DNA from: Myxococcota bacterium
Lineage (GTDB): Bacteria > Myxococcota_C > UBA6777
Direction of reading: 5' to 3'
NCBI GenBank assembly: GCA_023150835.1
Contig: JAKLKB010000083.1
Span: 1-29,059 of the forward strand
Length of the DNA: 29,059 bases
Both the position numbers and the translations under genes were made by a program. The notes beneath the pieces are model-generated. The model was not told the DNA's origin. It ran no database searches and was given only the letters and a program-made list of their open reading frames with translations. Shown piece after piece: positions 23,272 to 29,059 of the stretch. Position 1 is the stretch's first letter. Every line of letters begins with the position of its first letter.

Positions 23272-24311
23272 CCACGCCTCCCGACCTGTTCCATCGACGC
23301 CAGATCCGACACCGCAAACGGTGTGCTGTGTTGGCAAACCTCCATCAAGGTCTTCATCATCCCCCGAAGATCGTGGTCTTCTGGCTGCGGCAATCGCGGA
23401 AGCGTGTACGTCGGTAGTTTGACTTCTCGCACAAGCTCCAACAAATACCCTCTCGCTTTATTTAGACGATGCAAACCGCCTTCTGCCGCCAACGCCAACG
23501 CCACAAGCTCGGGCTCTCGCTGCGCATCCTGATTCAGTCGGTGAAACAGCCGCTCCGCCGCCGTCTCAAGCATCGGATGTTCCGAAGATTCGGGGTCTAG
23601 CGGATGGCGCGGCCATTGATTCAAAAACAGCGCACCCAGCGGCATCTTCAGTTCTTCTCGGATCTTTTGGCACAACTCGATGGTTTCGTTGGTGGGCATC
23701 TCTTCGGGCAAACAGACCAAGTTGATGCACGTCATCCGTGGATCGAGCAACATCCGCTGGATCTTTTCAGCGGCTTGACGCATCGGCCCGGCAGGTACGG
23801 TATCCAACACCACTTTGGCGATCCGCAACAACGCCAGTCCATGCCCCGTCGAAGGCGCATCCAAGATCACCAGATCAAAGCGCGGTGCGCCTTTGACTTT
23901 GTCTTCTTCGACATGAAACCACACTTTGCCGATAAAGATCAGCTCTTGTAATCCCGGAACCGCCCGCAAAAAGTAGCGGATCAAACGATTTTCAAACACA
24001 AGGTTGTACAGCAAGCGCATCCCGAGAACTTGGACCACATACTCCTTCATCGCAGGAGCGGGACGGATATTGACCACCGAGATCCGCTCATGGGCCGACC
24101 AGATCTGATCGAGCGAGTCGTCCTCTTCGGGCGGTGTTCCTCCTAAATACTGGCTCATGCGCTCCTTGGCGTTGATCTCGCACACCAACACGCGCTTCCC
24201 ACGCGCTGCCGCTGCACGCGCCAACATCGCCGACACTGCGCTCTTTCCAACGCCGCCCTTGCCCATATTGATGATCAATTGTTTCGACAATAGATGCTCA
24301 AGCAAAACCAT
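23268..24311 (-). CDS. ArsA/GET3-like ATPase (first of a pair)
   Basis: 347 aa from ATG 24311. The strong GGAAGGAG is too close to this ATG; TTG 24305 sits 6 nt after it and may be the true start, while GTG 24332 is a longer option. The deviant Walker A is GKGGVGKS (17-24), then VLVCEINAKERMSQYLGG and LVILDAPSTGHGLALL (Walker B region). It differs from the second ATPase in these loops, so the two are a diverged pair rather than a recent duplication. It is the first gene of the ArsA-ArsA-TPR lipoprotein operon. Confidence 0.85.
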   Translation of the reverse strand: MVLLEHLLSKQLIINMGKGGVGKSAVSAMLARAAAARGKRVLVCEINAKERMSQYLGGTPPEEDDSLDQIWSAHERISVVNIRPAPAMKEYVVQVLGMRLLYNLVFENRLIRYFLRAVPGLQELIFIGKVWFHVEEDKVKGAPRFDLVILDAPSTGHGLALLRIAKVVLDTVPAGPMRQAAEKIQRMLLDPRMTCINLVCLPEEMPTNETIELCQKIREELKMPLGALFLNQWPRHPLDPESSEHPMLETAAERLFHRLNQDAQREPELVALALAAEGGLHRLNKARGYLLELVREVKLPTYTLPRLPQPEDHDLRGMMKTLMEVCQHSTPFAVSDLASMEQVGRRG

Positions 24312-24618
24312 CTCCTTCCACCCAAACGACACCCCCCTCTCTCACAGCGCACGCCTATTTCGTGCGACGAAACCGCCTGAACTTGGGTGGTGTGCTTTTC
24401 GTGCGCTGTGTCTCAACGAGGCCTTTCGACTGACCCACCACAACGCGCACACGCAAAAAGCAAAGCATCTATGCACAAAGACGCCCTCCCACGCAATGCT
24501 TTTCTACACGCCCTTGCATTCGCTTTGCTCGGGTGTCAACCCACACCGACGAACTCAAGAAGACGAGTTAACGCGCCTCGGTGCATTCGTATATGAGCAG
24601 CAGCGAAGATCTTCGCTG
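24312..24618. other. 307-bp intergenic region
   Basis: This lies between the first ArsA-like gene and the ORF fragment downstream of the methyltransferase. It must hold the ArsA operon promoter, but I see no convincing -35/-10 pair and no believable reading frame. Confidence 0.5.
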
Positions 24619-24929
24619 TTATTTCAAGATCCAATCCTGCCTTTGTTCTGTAAGAGCTATCGCACGAATCGTCGCCCAAACCATCTGTTTGACTTCTCCG
24701 TCTGTTTTTTGCTCCACGAGAATCCGATGCTTTTGCAAAGGCGCAAAAAAAGTTTTGGGGATATGCGGATTGTTTAACGTCGAGCCACGTGTGCTTAGAT
24801 ACAGAGATCTTTCCCGCAAGATATCCAACATTCTTTGTGGGCTGTAGCCATCGGCAAGATCCATCTGCGTTTTGTATTGCTTTTTTGTCCATTGCTTTTT
24901 ATGCGGCGATCATCTTGGACGGTGGCCAT
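24619..24929 (-). pseudogene. Frameshifted ORF directly after the cytosine methyltransferase
   Basis: An ATG at 24929 follows the methyltransferase stop with no gap (TAA-ATG) and begins MATVQDDRRIK. The frame then fails at an A5 run near 24896-24902. The next frame continues KQWTKKQYKTQMDLADGYSP and runs to a stop at 24619, with an ATG at 24864 giving an 81-aa open frame. Adding one A would give one continuous protein of about 103 aa. By position it could be a restriction-endonuclease or accessory-gene remnant, but no endonuclease motif is recognised. Base composition is AT-richer than the neighbours. Confidence 0.5.
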
Positions 24930-25793
24930 TTAGCCTCCCAACAACTCTAAAACCACTTTTGCGATGGCATAACTGACGGGCGGACAAACAGAATTGCCGA
25001 TCTGCCCTAAAATTTGGTACACAGCCCCATCAAAATGCCAATCTTCTGGAAACCCTTGCAAGATCGCGCAGTCTTGCACAGACAACCGAAAATGCTCATT
25101 TTCGGGTGGAAATTGGCCAGCCATAGTCCGATTTTTTTGCACACCATTCGGCCAGATCTGCAAATGGTCCCACACTCGTTGGCTTGCTTTGCTGTTCAGG
25201 ATGCTCGTTGATTTTCTGGGTCCTGTAAAACCAGATCGCAACGTGGGTGCAAGAGCATCCCATCCAAGATCCTCCAGCCCCAACGCTTCTCGCACTCCCA
25301 TCGTGCGGGGTAGAAAACAAAGCAAGTCCCGCTCAAAAGAATGGGTTGGTTGTGGTAAACGAAAACGGCGGAATATTTTTTCCGAGCGACAACCAATAAA
25401 AAAAAGCCGCTTTCTTGCCTGAGGAACGCCAAAATCGGAAGCACACAACAAAAATCTTGTTATGTGGTAATTTTTTGAGAGTGGTTCGGAGATCACTTTT
25501 TCGACATAATCAGCAAATTTAGGCTCACCAAGGCCCGGAACGTTTTCCGCAACGAAAACAGACGGTAACAATGCCTTTATCGCTTTTGTAAAAGAGGGCC
25601 ACATATCGCGACTGTCTTGTGCTCCCTGTTGCTTCCCGGCGACAGAAAAAGGCTGACACGGTGGGCCTCCATGAACAACGTCGATAGAATCCTGATACAA
25701 AGGCCAATCCTGCCGCAAAACATCTCCCTCCACCCCACCAAAAACTTTCCATGCAGGACGGTTTCTTTGTAACGTTCGCTGGCAGACTTCCAA
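24930..25793 (-). pseudogene. DNA (cytosine-5) methyltransferase, main fragment (motifs IV-X)
   Basis: About 287 codons (288 with the stop) lacking the SAM-binding start. It holds motif IV GGPPCQPFSVAG with the catalytic Cys, motif VI VAENVPGLG, motif VIII QARKRLFFIG, a target-recognition region, motif IX (RLSVQDCAILQGFPEDW) and motif X QIGNSVCPPVSYAIAKVV. The frame stays open to 25829 and reads VVHHVASYDVLEVCQRTLQRN, which aligns with the segment normally following motif I. The missing 5' part is in another frame at 25850-26095, split off by a hairpin insertion. Target sequence unknown. The AT-richer composition suggests transfer. As it stands it should be inactive unless frames are rejoined. 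Confidence 0.85.
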
Positions 25794-25820
25794 AACATCG
25801 TAGCTTGCGACGTGGTGAAC

Positions 25821-25855
25821 TACTCGGCTCTAAAGAGCCGAGCTTCGGATCAGAA
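25821..25855. mobile_element. About 35-bp hairpin insertion in the methyltransferase gene
   Basis: CTCGGCTC (25823-25830), loop TAAA, GAGCCGAG (25835-25842): an 8-bp perfect stem. The context ACTACTCGGCTCTAAAGAGC... resembles terminal hairpins of IS200/IS605-type elements as I recall them; no transposase is present. It shifts frame and introduces stops in all methyltransferase-compatible frames (TGA at 25850-25852 in one, TAG at 25830-25832 in the other). Exact borders are inferred from protein alignment by eye, plus or minus a few bases. Confidence 0.6.
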
Positions 25856-26095
25856 GTCAAAACCTGCCCGTTCAAACCCCAGATCAAGTCCTCCTCCTCC
25901 CGAAAACAGCGAGAGAGCACGAAAACCATTCTTTGGCAGCAGGGGCATCAGCACCTCGGGGTACAGCTTCGGCTTATTTTCAGGACGAACCACACAGGCG
26001 AGATCACCATTCATCGCAGCCACCTTGCGCATCCGCGATCTTTCTGCCACATGGCGATACCACTCTCGTTTTTTGTCTGAGATCTCGTAAGGCAT
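25850..26095 (-). pseudogene. DNA (cytosine-5) methyltransferase, 5' fragment (motif I)
   Basis: 81 aa from ATG 26095. A basic leader (PYEISDKKREWYRHVAERSR) is followed by motif I, ALSLFSGGGGLDLGFERAGF, the SAM-binding Gly-rich loop of C5 methyltransferases. It ends at a TGA four codons after the motif. The continuation is the fragment at 24930-25793 in another frame. A symmetric promoter at 26203-26231 could drive it. Confidence 0.8.
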
Positions 26096-26202
26096 ACAGA
26101 TCCACCCCAAAGTACGTTAAAAACCACCCAAAACGCGCATAAAAAACAACCACCCCAACGATACCGTTGGCTTTACCTTCGGCGAAACGAAAACAAGAGA
26201 GG

Positions 26203-26231
26203 CTTCTAATACCTAGCGGAACAAATGTCAA
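26203..26231 (-). promoter_or_regulatory. Predicted minus-strand promoter for the methyltransferase
   Basis: On the minus strand TTGACA (26231-26226), 17 nt, TAGAAG (26208-26203), 6/6 and 4/6 matches. The -35 lies in the inverted repeat shared with the fmt promoter. About 108 nt separate the -10 box from ATG 26095. Confidence 0.45.
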
Positions 26232-26256
26232 GCAAGACAAGGGACGTGCTTGACAT
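26225..26256. promoter_or_regulatory. Inverted repeat holding two divergent -35 boxes
   Basis: ATGTCAAGCA (26225-26234) and TGCTTGACAT (26247-26256) are perfect 10-bp arms with a 12-nt spacer. Each arm contains TTGACA on one strand. A dimeric regulator bound here would cover both promoters; that is inferred. Confidence 0.65.
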
Positions 26257-26278
26257 CTTGTGCGTCCCCGCCTACTTT
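26250..26278 (+). promoter_or_regulatory. Predicted sigma-70 promoter of fmt-rsmB
   Basis: TTGACA (26250-26255, full consensus), 17-nt spacer, TACTTT (26273-26278, 3/6). ATG 26321 is 43 nt after the -10 box. Confidence 0.55.
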
Positions 26279-26320
26279 GCGGGCCGTTTGATGAAACCGC
26301 AGCACCTTCGGAGACACACC

Positions 26321-27334
26321 ATGACCGCCCTTATTCACAGCATCCCTTATGATCGCCCTATCCCAAAAGATCGCCCGCTGCGTATCGTTTTTATGGGGAC
26401 CCCTGAGTTTGCCGTCCCCACCCTCCAAGCCCTCCTCGACGGGCCTCACGATATCGTCGCCGTTTACACACAACCCGACCGCCCCCAAGGGCGTGGAAAA
26501 AAACTGACGCCTCCTCCCGTCAAAGTTCTCGCAGAACAAGCAGGCATCCCGCTATTTCAGCCAGAAAAGTTTGCAACCCAAGACGCTTACGAGCGCTTTT
26601 GCAGCGATGCACCCGATCTTGCGGTGGTTGTCGCCTACGGCAAGATCTTGCGCGCTCGTTTTCTTGCTGTACCGCCCCTTGGCTGTATCAATTGCCACGC
26701 CTCGCTTTTGCCCTATTATCGGGGAGCAGCACCGATCCAATGGGCGGTTGCGCATGGAGAAACCCAAACAGGCATCACCACGATGCTGCTGGATGAGGGC
26801 ATGGATACAGGCCCGATGCTGCGCTGGAATAGCCTTGCCATCGCCCCCGAAGAAACGGGCGGAAGTGTCCATGATCGACTGTCATGGCTCAGCGCAACGA
26901 CACTCACGCAAACACTAGAAGATCTGATCGAAGGCCGCTTGACGTTGACGCCCCAAGATCATAGCCGCGCCACCCACGCCCCGATGATCCACAAAGACGA
27001 TCTGTGGATCAACTTTGCCCAGCCTGCGCCCTCCGTTTCAAACTGGGTCCGAGCGCTGGATCCTGCCCCGGGCGCACGCTGCCTTGATCCCGAAGGTGAA
27101 GCGTGGAAGCTATTTGCCTCCGCCCCGGTCGAGCTCGAACACAGCGCCCAGCCCGGTGATTTGTTGCGTGTCGAAAAAGAGGCGCTGTGGATCGCCTGTT
27201 CCCAAGGAGCGATCCGTGTTCAAGAGGTCCAAAAGCCCGCAAAGCGCCGAATGACCGTCCAAGAAATGCTCTCAGGAACCCATCTTCCCGAAGGATGGCG
27301 CTTTTCTATCCCCGTATCCCCGAAAACCCTCTAG
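26321..27334 (+). CDS. fmt: Methionyl-tRNA formyltransferase
   Basis: 337 aa from ATG 26321 (GGAG 7 nt upstream). It formylates Met-tRNAfMet with 10-formyl-THF for translation initiation. The N-terminal formyltransferase fold has VFMGTPEFAVPTL, VYTQPDRPQGRGKKL, INCHASLLPYYRGAAPIQWA (catalytic Asn and His) and LDEGMDTGPML (catalytic Asp). The C-terminal domain starts near 210 (APMIHKDDLWINF) and ends normally. Length fits the family (about 310-320) with a short N-terminal extension. A 25-bp tandem duplication covers its last codons and stop. It heads a two-gene operon with rsmB, a common arrangement. Confidence 0.95.
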   Translation: MTALIHSIPYDRPIPKDRPLRIVFMGTPEFAVPTLQALLDGPHDIVAVYTQPDRPQGRGKKLTPPPVKVLAEQAGIPLFQPEKFATQDAYERFCSDAPDLAVVVAYGKILRARFLAVPPLGCINCHASLLPYYRGAAPIQWAVAHGETQTGITTMLLDEGMDTGPMLRWNSLAIAPEETGGSVHDRLSWLSATTLTQTLEDLIEGRLTLTPQDHSRATHAPMIHKDDLWINFAQPAPSVSNWVRALDPAPGARCLDPEGEAWKLFASAPVELEHSAQPGDLLRVEKEALWIACSQGAIRVQEVQKPAKRRMTVQEMLSGTHLPEGWRFSIPVSPKTL

Positions 27335-27359
27335 CCCCGTATCCCCGAAAACCCTCTAG
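27310..27359. repeat. 25-bp tandem duplication over the fmt stop codon
   Basis: The unit at 27310-27334 (beginning CCCCGTATCCCCG and ending in the TAG stop) is repeated exactly at 27335-27359. The second copy lies in the gap before rsmB and repeats the stop codon. Confidence 0.9.
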
Positions 27360-27379
27360 CCCTCGCACGAGTCCAACGC

Positions 27380-28738
27380 ATGTCATCTAATGATTCGCTC
27401 AATCCGCGCTCCGCCGCCGCGCAGATCCTTCATCGCGTTCTTCACGAAGACGCTTACGCTGCTCGCCTTGTTGATCACGCCTTGTCAAAACCCGGATGGG
27501 ACAGCCGTGATCAAGCACTCTTGACCGAGATCGTCTATGGCGTCTTGCGAAGGCTGCTCTTGCTAGACCGAGGCATCGGGCGTTTTGCGTCGCGTGGCTT
27601 GGATTCGATCGATCCCATGACCCTCCAGCACTTGCGCATCGCTGTCTATCAGATGCTTTTCCTCGACCGCATCCCTCACCACGCCATCCTTCACGAAGCT
27701 GTCGCCGCCATCCAAGCCCTGCGCGGTCCCAAGATCGCCGGCTTTGCCAACGCAGTCCTTCGCAAGATCCAATCCCACCTGCGCGATCTTCATCCCCCTG
27801 ATCCCTTACTCGATCTGCCCGGTTATCTCTCGATCTCCCAAAGCCACCCCGCTTGGTTGATCGAGCGATACCTCCAACAGCTCGGCCCCGACCGCACCGA
27901 AGCTCGCCTCCAAGCCCACAACCAACCCCCTGCCCTCGTCCTTCGCGTCCACGCCCCTTGGGGCTCACGCGAGGATCTGCTTCGCGTCCTTCAAGAACAC
28001 GCCATCCAAGCCACACCAACGACCTTTTCTCCAGATGGCCTCCGAGTCGAGTCCTCTTCAGGTCCGATCATCCAGAAATTATTCAAAGAACTTCCCCAGT
28101 CTTTCGTCATCCAAGATGAAGCAGCCCAATGTATCGCCCACCTCCTTGAACCCCAGCCCGACGAGCGCATCCTTGATGCTTGTGCCGCACCCGGCGGAAA
28201 AACCGCCCACCTCGCCTCGCTTGCCCCACACGCCCAGATCACCGCTGTCGATCGACACGCCAACAAGCTGCACTTGGTCCAAGAAGTCTGTGATCGCCTC
28301 CATCTCTCCAACGTCCGCATCCGTCAAGCCGATCTGACCCAGCCCCTCCCCGAAGACGGCTTTGACCGCATCCTCTGTGATGCCCCCTGTTCCGGCCTTG
28401 GAACGCTTCGGAAAAACCCTGAGATCCGCTACCGCCGCACGCTCCAAGATATCCAGCAACTTTCGCAAACACAACGAAAGCTGCTTCACCAACTCGCCCT
28501 CGCCCTCAAACCCAACGGGCGCTTGATCTATGCTGTTTGCACCGATACACCCGAAGAATGCGAAGAAACTGTCCAACATTTTCTTCAAGAACATCCCGAA
28601 TTTTCGATCGAAACCGATCCTCCCTCCCATCTCCCCTCCATCGCTCCTTTGCTCGATGCTTCGGGCTTTTTCCGCACCTCCCCCGAACAACATCAGATGG
28701 ACGCCTTTTTTGCCGTTCGATTGCGCAAAAACGCCTAA
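27380..28738 (+). CDS. rsmB: 16S rRNA (cytosine-967-C5)-methyltransferase
   Basis: 452 aa from ATG 27380; the ribosome binding site is weak (GAG only), consistent with coupling to fmt 45 nt upstream. An NusB-like RNA-binding domain fills residues 1-140 (RSAAAQILHRVL, DQALLTEIVYGVLRR, HHAILHEAVA, GFANAVLRKI). The SAM-dependent methyltransferase domain follows: motif I ILDACAAPGGKTAHLA, motif IV CDAPCSGLGTLRKNPEIRYR with one active Cys, and the second Cys in YAVCTDTPEECEE. It methylates C967 of 16S rRNA. Length and order are typical. Confidence 0.93.
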   Translation: MSSNDSLNPRSAAAQILHRVLHEDAYAARLVDHALSKPGWDSRDQALLTEIVYGVLRRLLLLDRGIGRFASRGLDSIDPMTLQHLRIAVYQMLFLDRIPHHAILHEAVAAIQALRGPKIAGFANAVLRKIQSHLRDLHPPDPLLDLPGYLSISQSHPAWLIERYLQQLGPDRTEARLQAHNQPPALVLRVHAPWGSREDLLRVLQEHAIQATPTTFSPDGLRVESSSGPIIQKLFKELPQSFVIQDEAAQCIAHLLEPQPDERILDACAAPGGKTAHLASLAPHAQITAVDRHANKLHLVQEVCDRLHLSNVRIRQADLTQPLPEDGFDRILCDAPCSGLGTLRKNPEIRYRRTLQDIQQLSQTQRKLLHQLALALKPNGRLIYAVCTDTPEECEETVQHFLQEHPEFSIETDPPSHLPSIAPLLDASGFFRTSPEQHQMDAFFAVRLRKNA

Positions 28739-28773
28739 CGCTACCCCCCTCCCCACCCACAAGGCAGGACTTA

Positions 28774-28895
28774 TACGAAATCCGCCCGTTGTGTGATCGT
28801 AAAAATGTAGGGGCAACCCCCCGTGGCTGCCCAAAAATCGGGCGGTTCGCGAACCGCCCCTACATCATGCGATCATACATGACGCGGAGATCGTA
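28774..28895. mobile_element. MITE copy F
   Basis: 122 bp. Ends TACGAAATCCGCC and GCGGAGATCGTA. It is flanked by TTA (28771-28773) and TGA (28896-28898), both TNA but not identical. It holds both inner modules: GGGGCAACC...GGCTGCCC and the 20-bp palindrome GGGCGGTTCGCGAACCGCCC (28840-28859). It is 35 bp downstream of rsmB. Confidence 0.85.
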
Positions 28896-28980
28896 TGAGA
28901 GGGTGTCTAACATAGCGATATCTTTTGGACTGGTAGACAGAAACATCGGAGGAATGGACGTCTTGTGATGTCCCCTCTCA

Positions 28981-29059
28981 GACGAGATCCGCCCGTTGAG
29001 TGATCGTAAAAATGTAGGGGCAGCCCCCTGTGGCTGCCCAACCATCGGGCGGTTCGCGA
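28981..29059. mobile_element. MITE copy G, cut by the window end
   Basis: The left end GACGAGATCCGCCC follows TCA (28978-28980). The interior is nearly identical to copy F through the GGGCGGTTCGCGA module, where the window stops. The closest relative is copy F, about 85 bp away, in the same orientation. Confidence 0.8.

Noticed and set aside
22042-24311. Arsenic resistance operon
   Set aside because: Both ATPases are ArsA-like, but no arsB, arsC, arsD or arsR is nearby and ArsA metalloid-site cysteines are not evident.
24387-24600. Plus-strand small ORF between the methyltransferase module and the ArsA operon
   Set aside because: It is without a ribosome binding site, low in plausibility, and lies in the presumed promoter region.
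28739-29059. Possible tRNA or structured RNA genes in the hairpin-rich tail
   Set aside because: The hairpins belong to MITE copies F and G. No acceptor stem with T-loop GTTCRA context fits.

Overview
The window reads as chromosomal DNA of a Gram-negative, deltaproteobacterial-type predator or saprophyte (Myxococcota or Bradymonadota would fit best). This is an inference from gene content: a eukaryote-like Ser/Thr kinase with a C-terminal membrane anchor, a Dickkopf-like Cys-rich lipoprotein, an expansin lipoprotein, several proteins with long Pro/Ser/Thr linkers, and a nucleotide-transporter/HEAT/cyclic-nucleotide-binding fusion. No rRNA, tRNA or CRISPR array was seen. The tetramer GATC is markedly over-represented.

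Layout. 1-389 holds two small inverted-repeat elements. 390-1301 (-) is a surface-tethered expansin. 1705-2226 (+) is a small secreted, cationic, 18-cysteine protein with its own ribosome binding site and a bidirectional terminator. 2333-3304 (-) is a half-size CcdA fused to thioredoxin. 3385-4518 (-) is a DnaC-like ATPase. 4600-4877 is an 81-bp tandem repeat with a MITE inserted in it. 4835-7488 (-) encodes two single- or double-pass membrane proteins of unknown function. 7691-9837 (-) encodes a Tat-exported metallophosphoesterase and a TrmN6-like methyltransferase. 10006-12269 (+) encodes a secreted coiled-coil protein, a J-like membrane protein and a small unknown protein. 12441-13148 (-) is a lipoate-ligase-family protein, and 13340-14557 (-) a Cys-rich lipoprotein. 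14910-18254 (+) is the transporter/HEAT/cNMP fusion, and 18397-20640 (+) a Ser/Thr kinase. 20658-24311 (-) is an operon of two ArsA-like ATPases (overlapping ATGA) and a TPR lipoprotein. 24619-26095 (-) is the relic of a cytosine-5 DNA methyltransferase region, broken by a hairpin insertion. 26321-28738 (+) is fmt-rsmB. 28739-29059 holds two more MITEs.

The most striking feature is a family of about 106-187 bp non-coding elements (at least six copies plus a relic). They share the terminal inverted repeat KACGARATCCGCC and an inner GGGCAGCC/GGCTGCCC hairpin. One copy lies in a tandem repeat whose other unit preserves the empty site, which shows a TTA target duplication. Another sits exactly where two convergent genes formerly overlapped by their stop codons. 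Several ends abut TAA stop codons directly. The elements therefore look like TNA-targeting MITEs that insert at stop codons and act as gene-end punctuation.

Other points of interest are the methyltransferase interrupted by an IS200/IS605-like hairpin, a symmetric divergent promoter with both -35 boxes in one inverted repeat ahead of fmt, and the secreted 18-cysteine protein.
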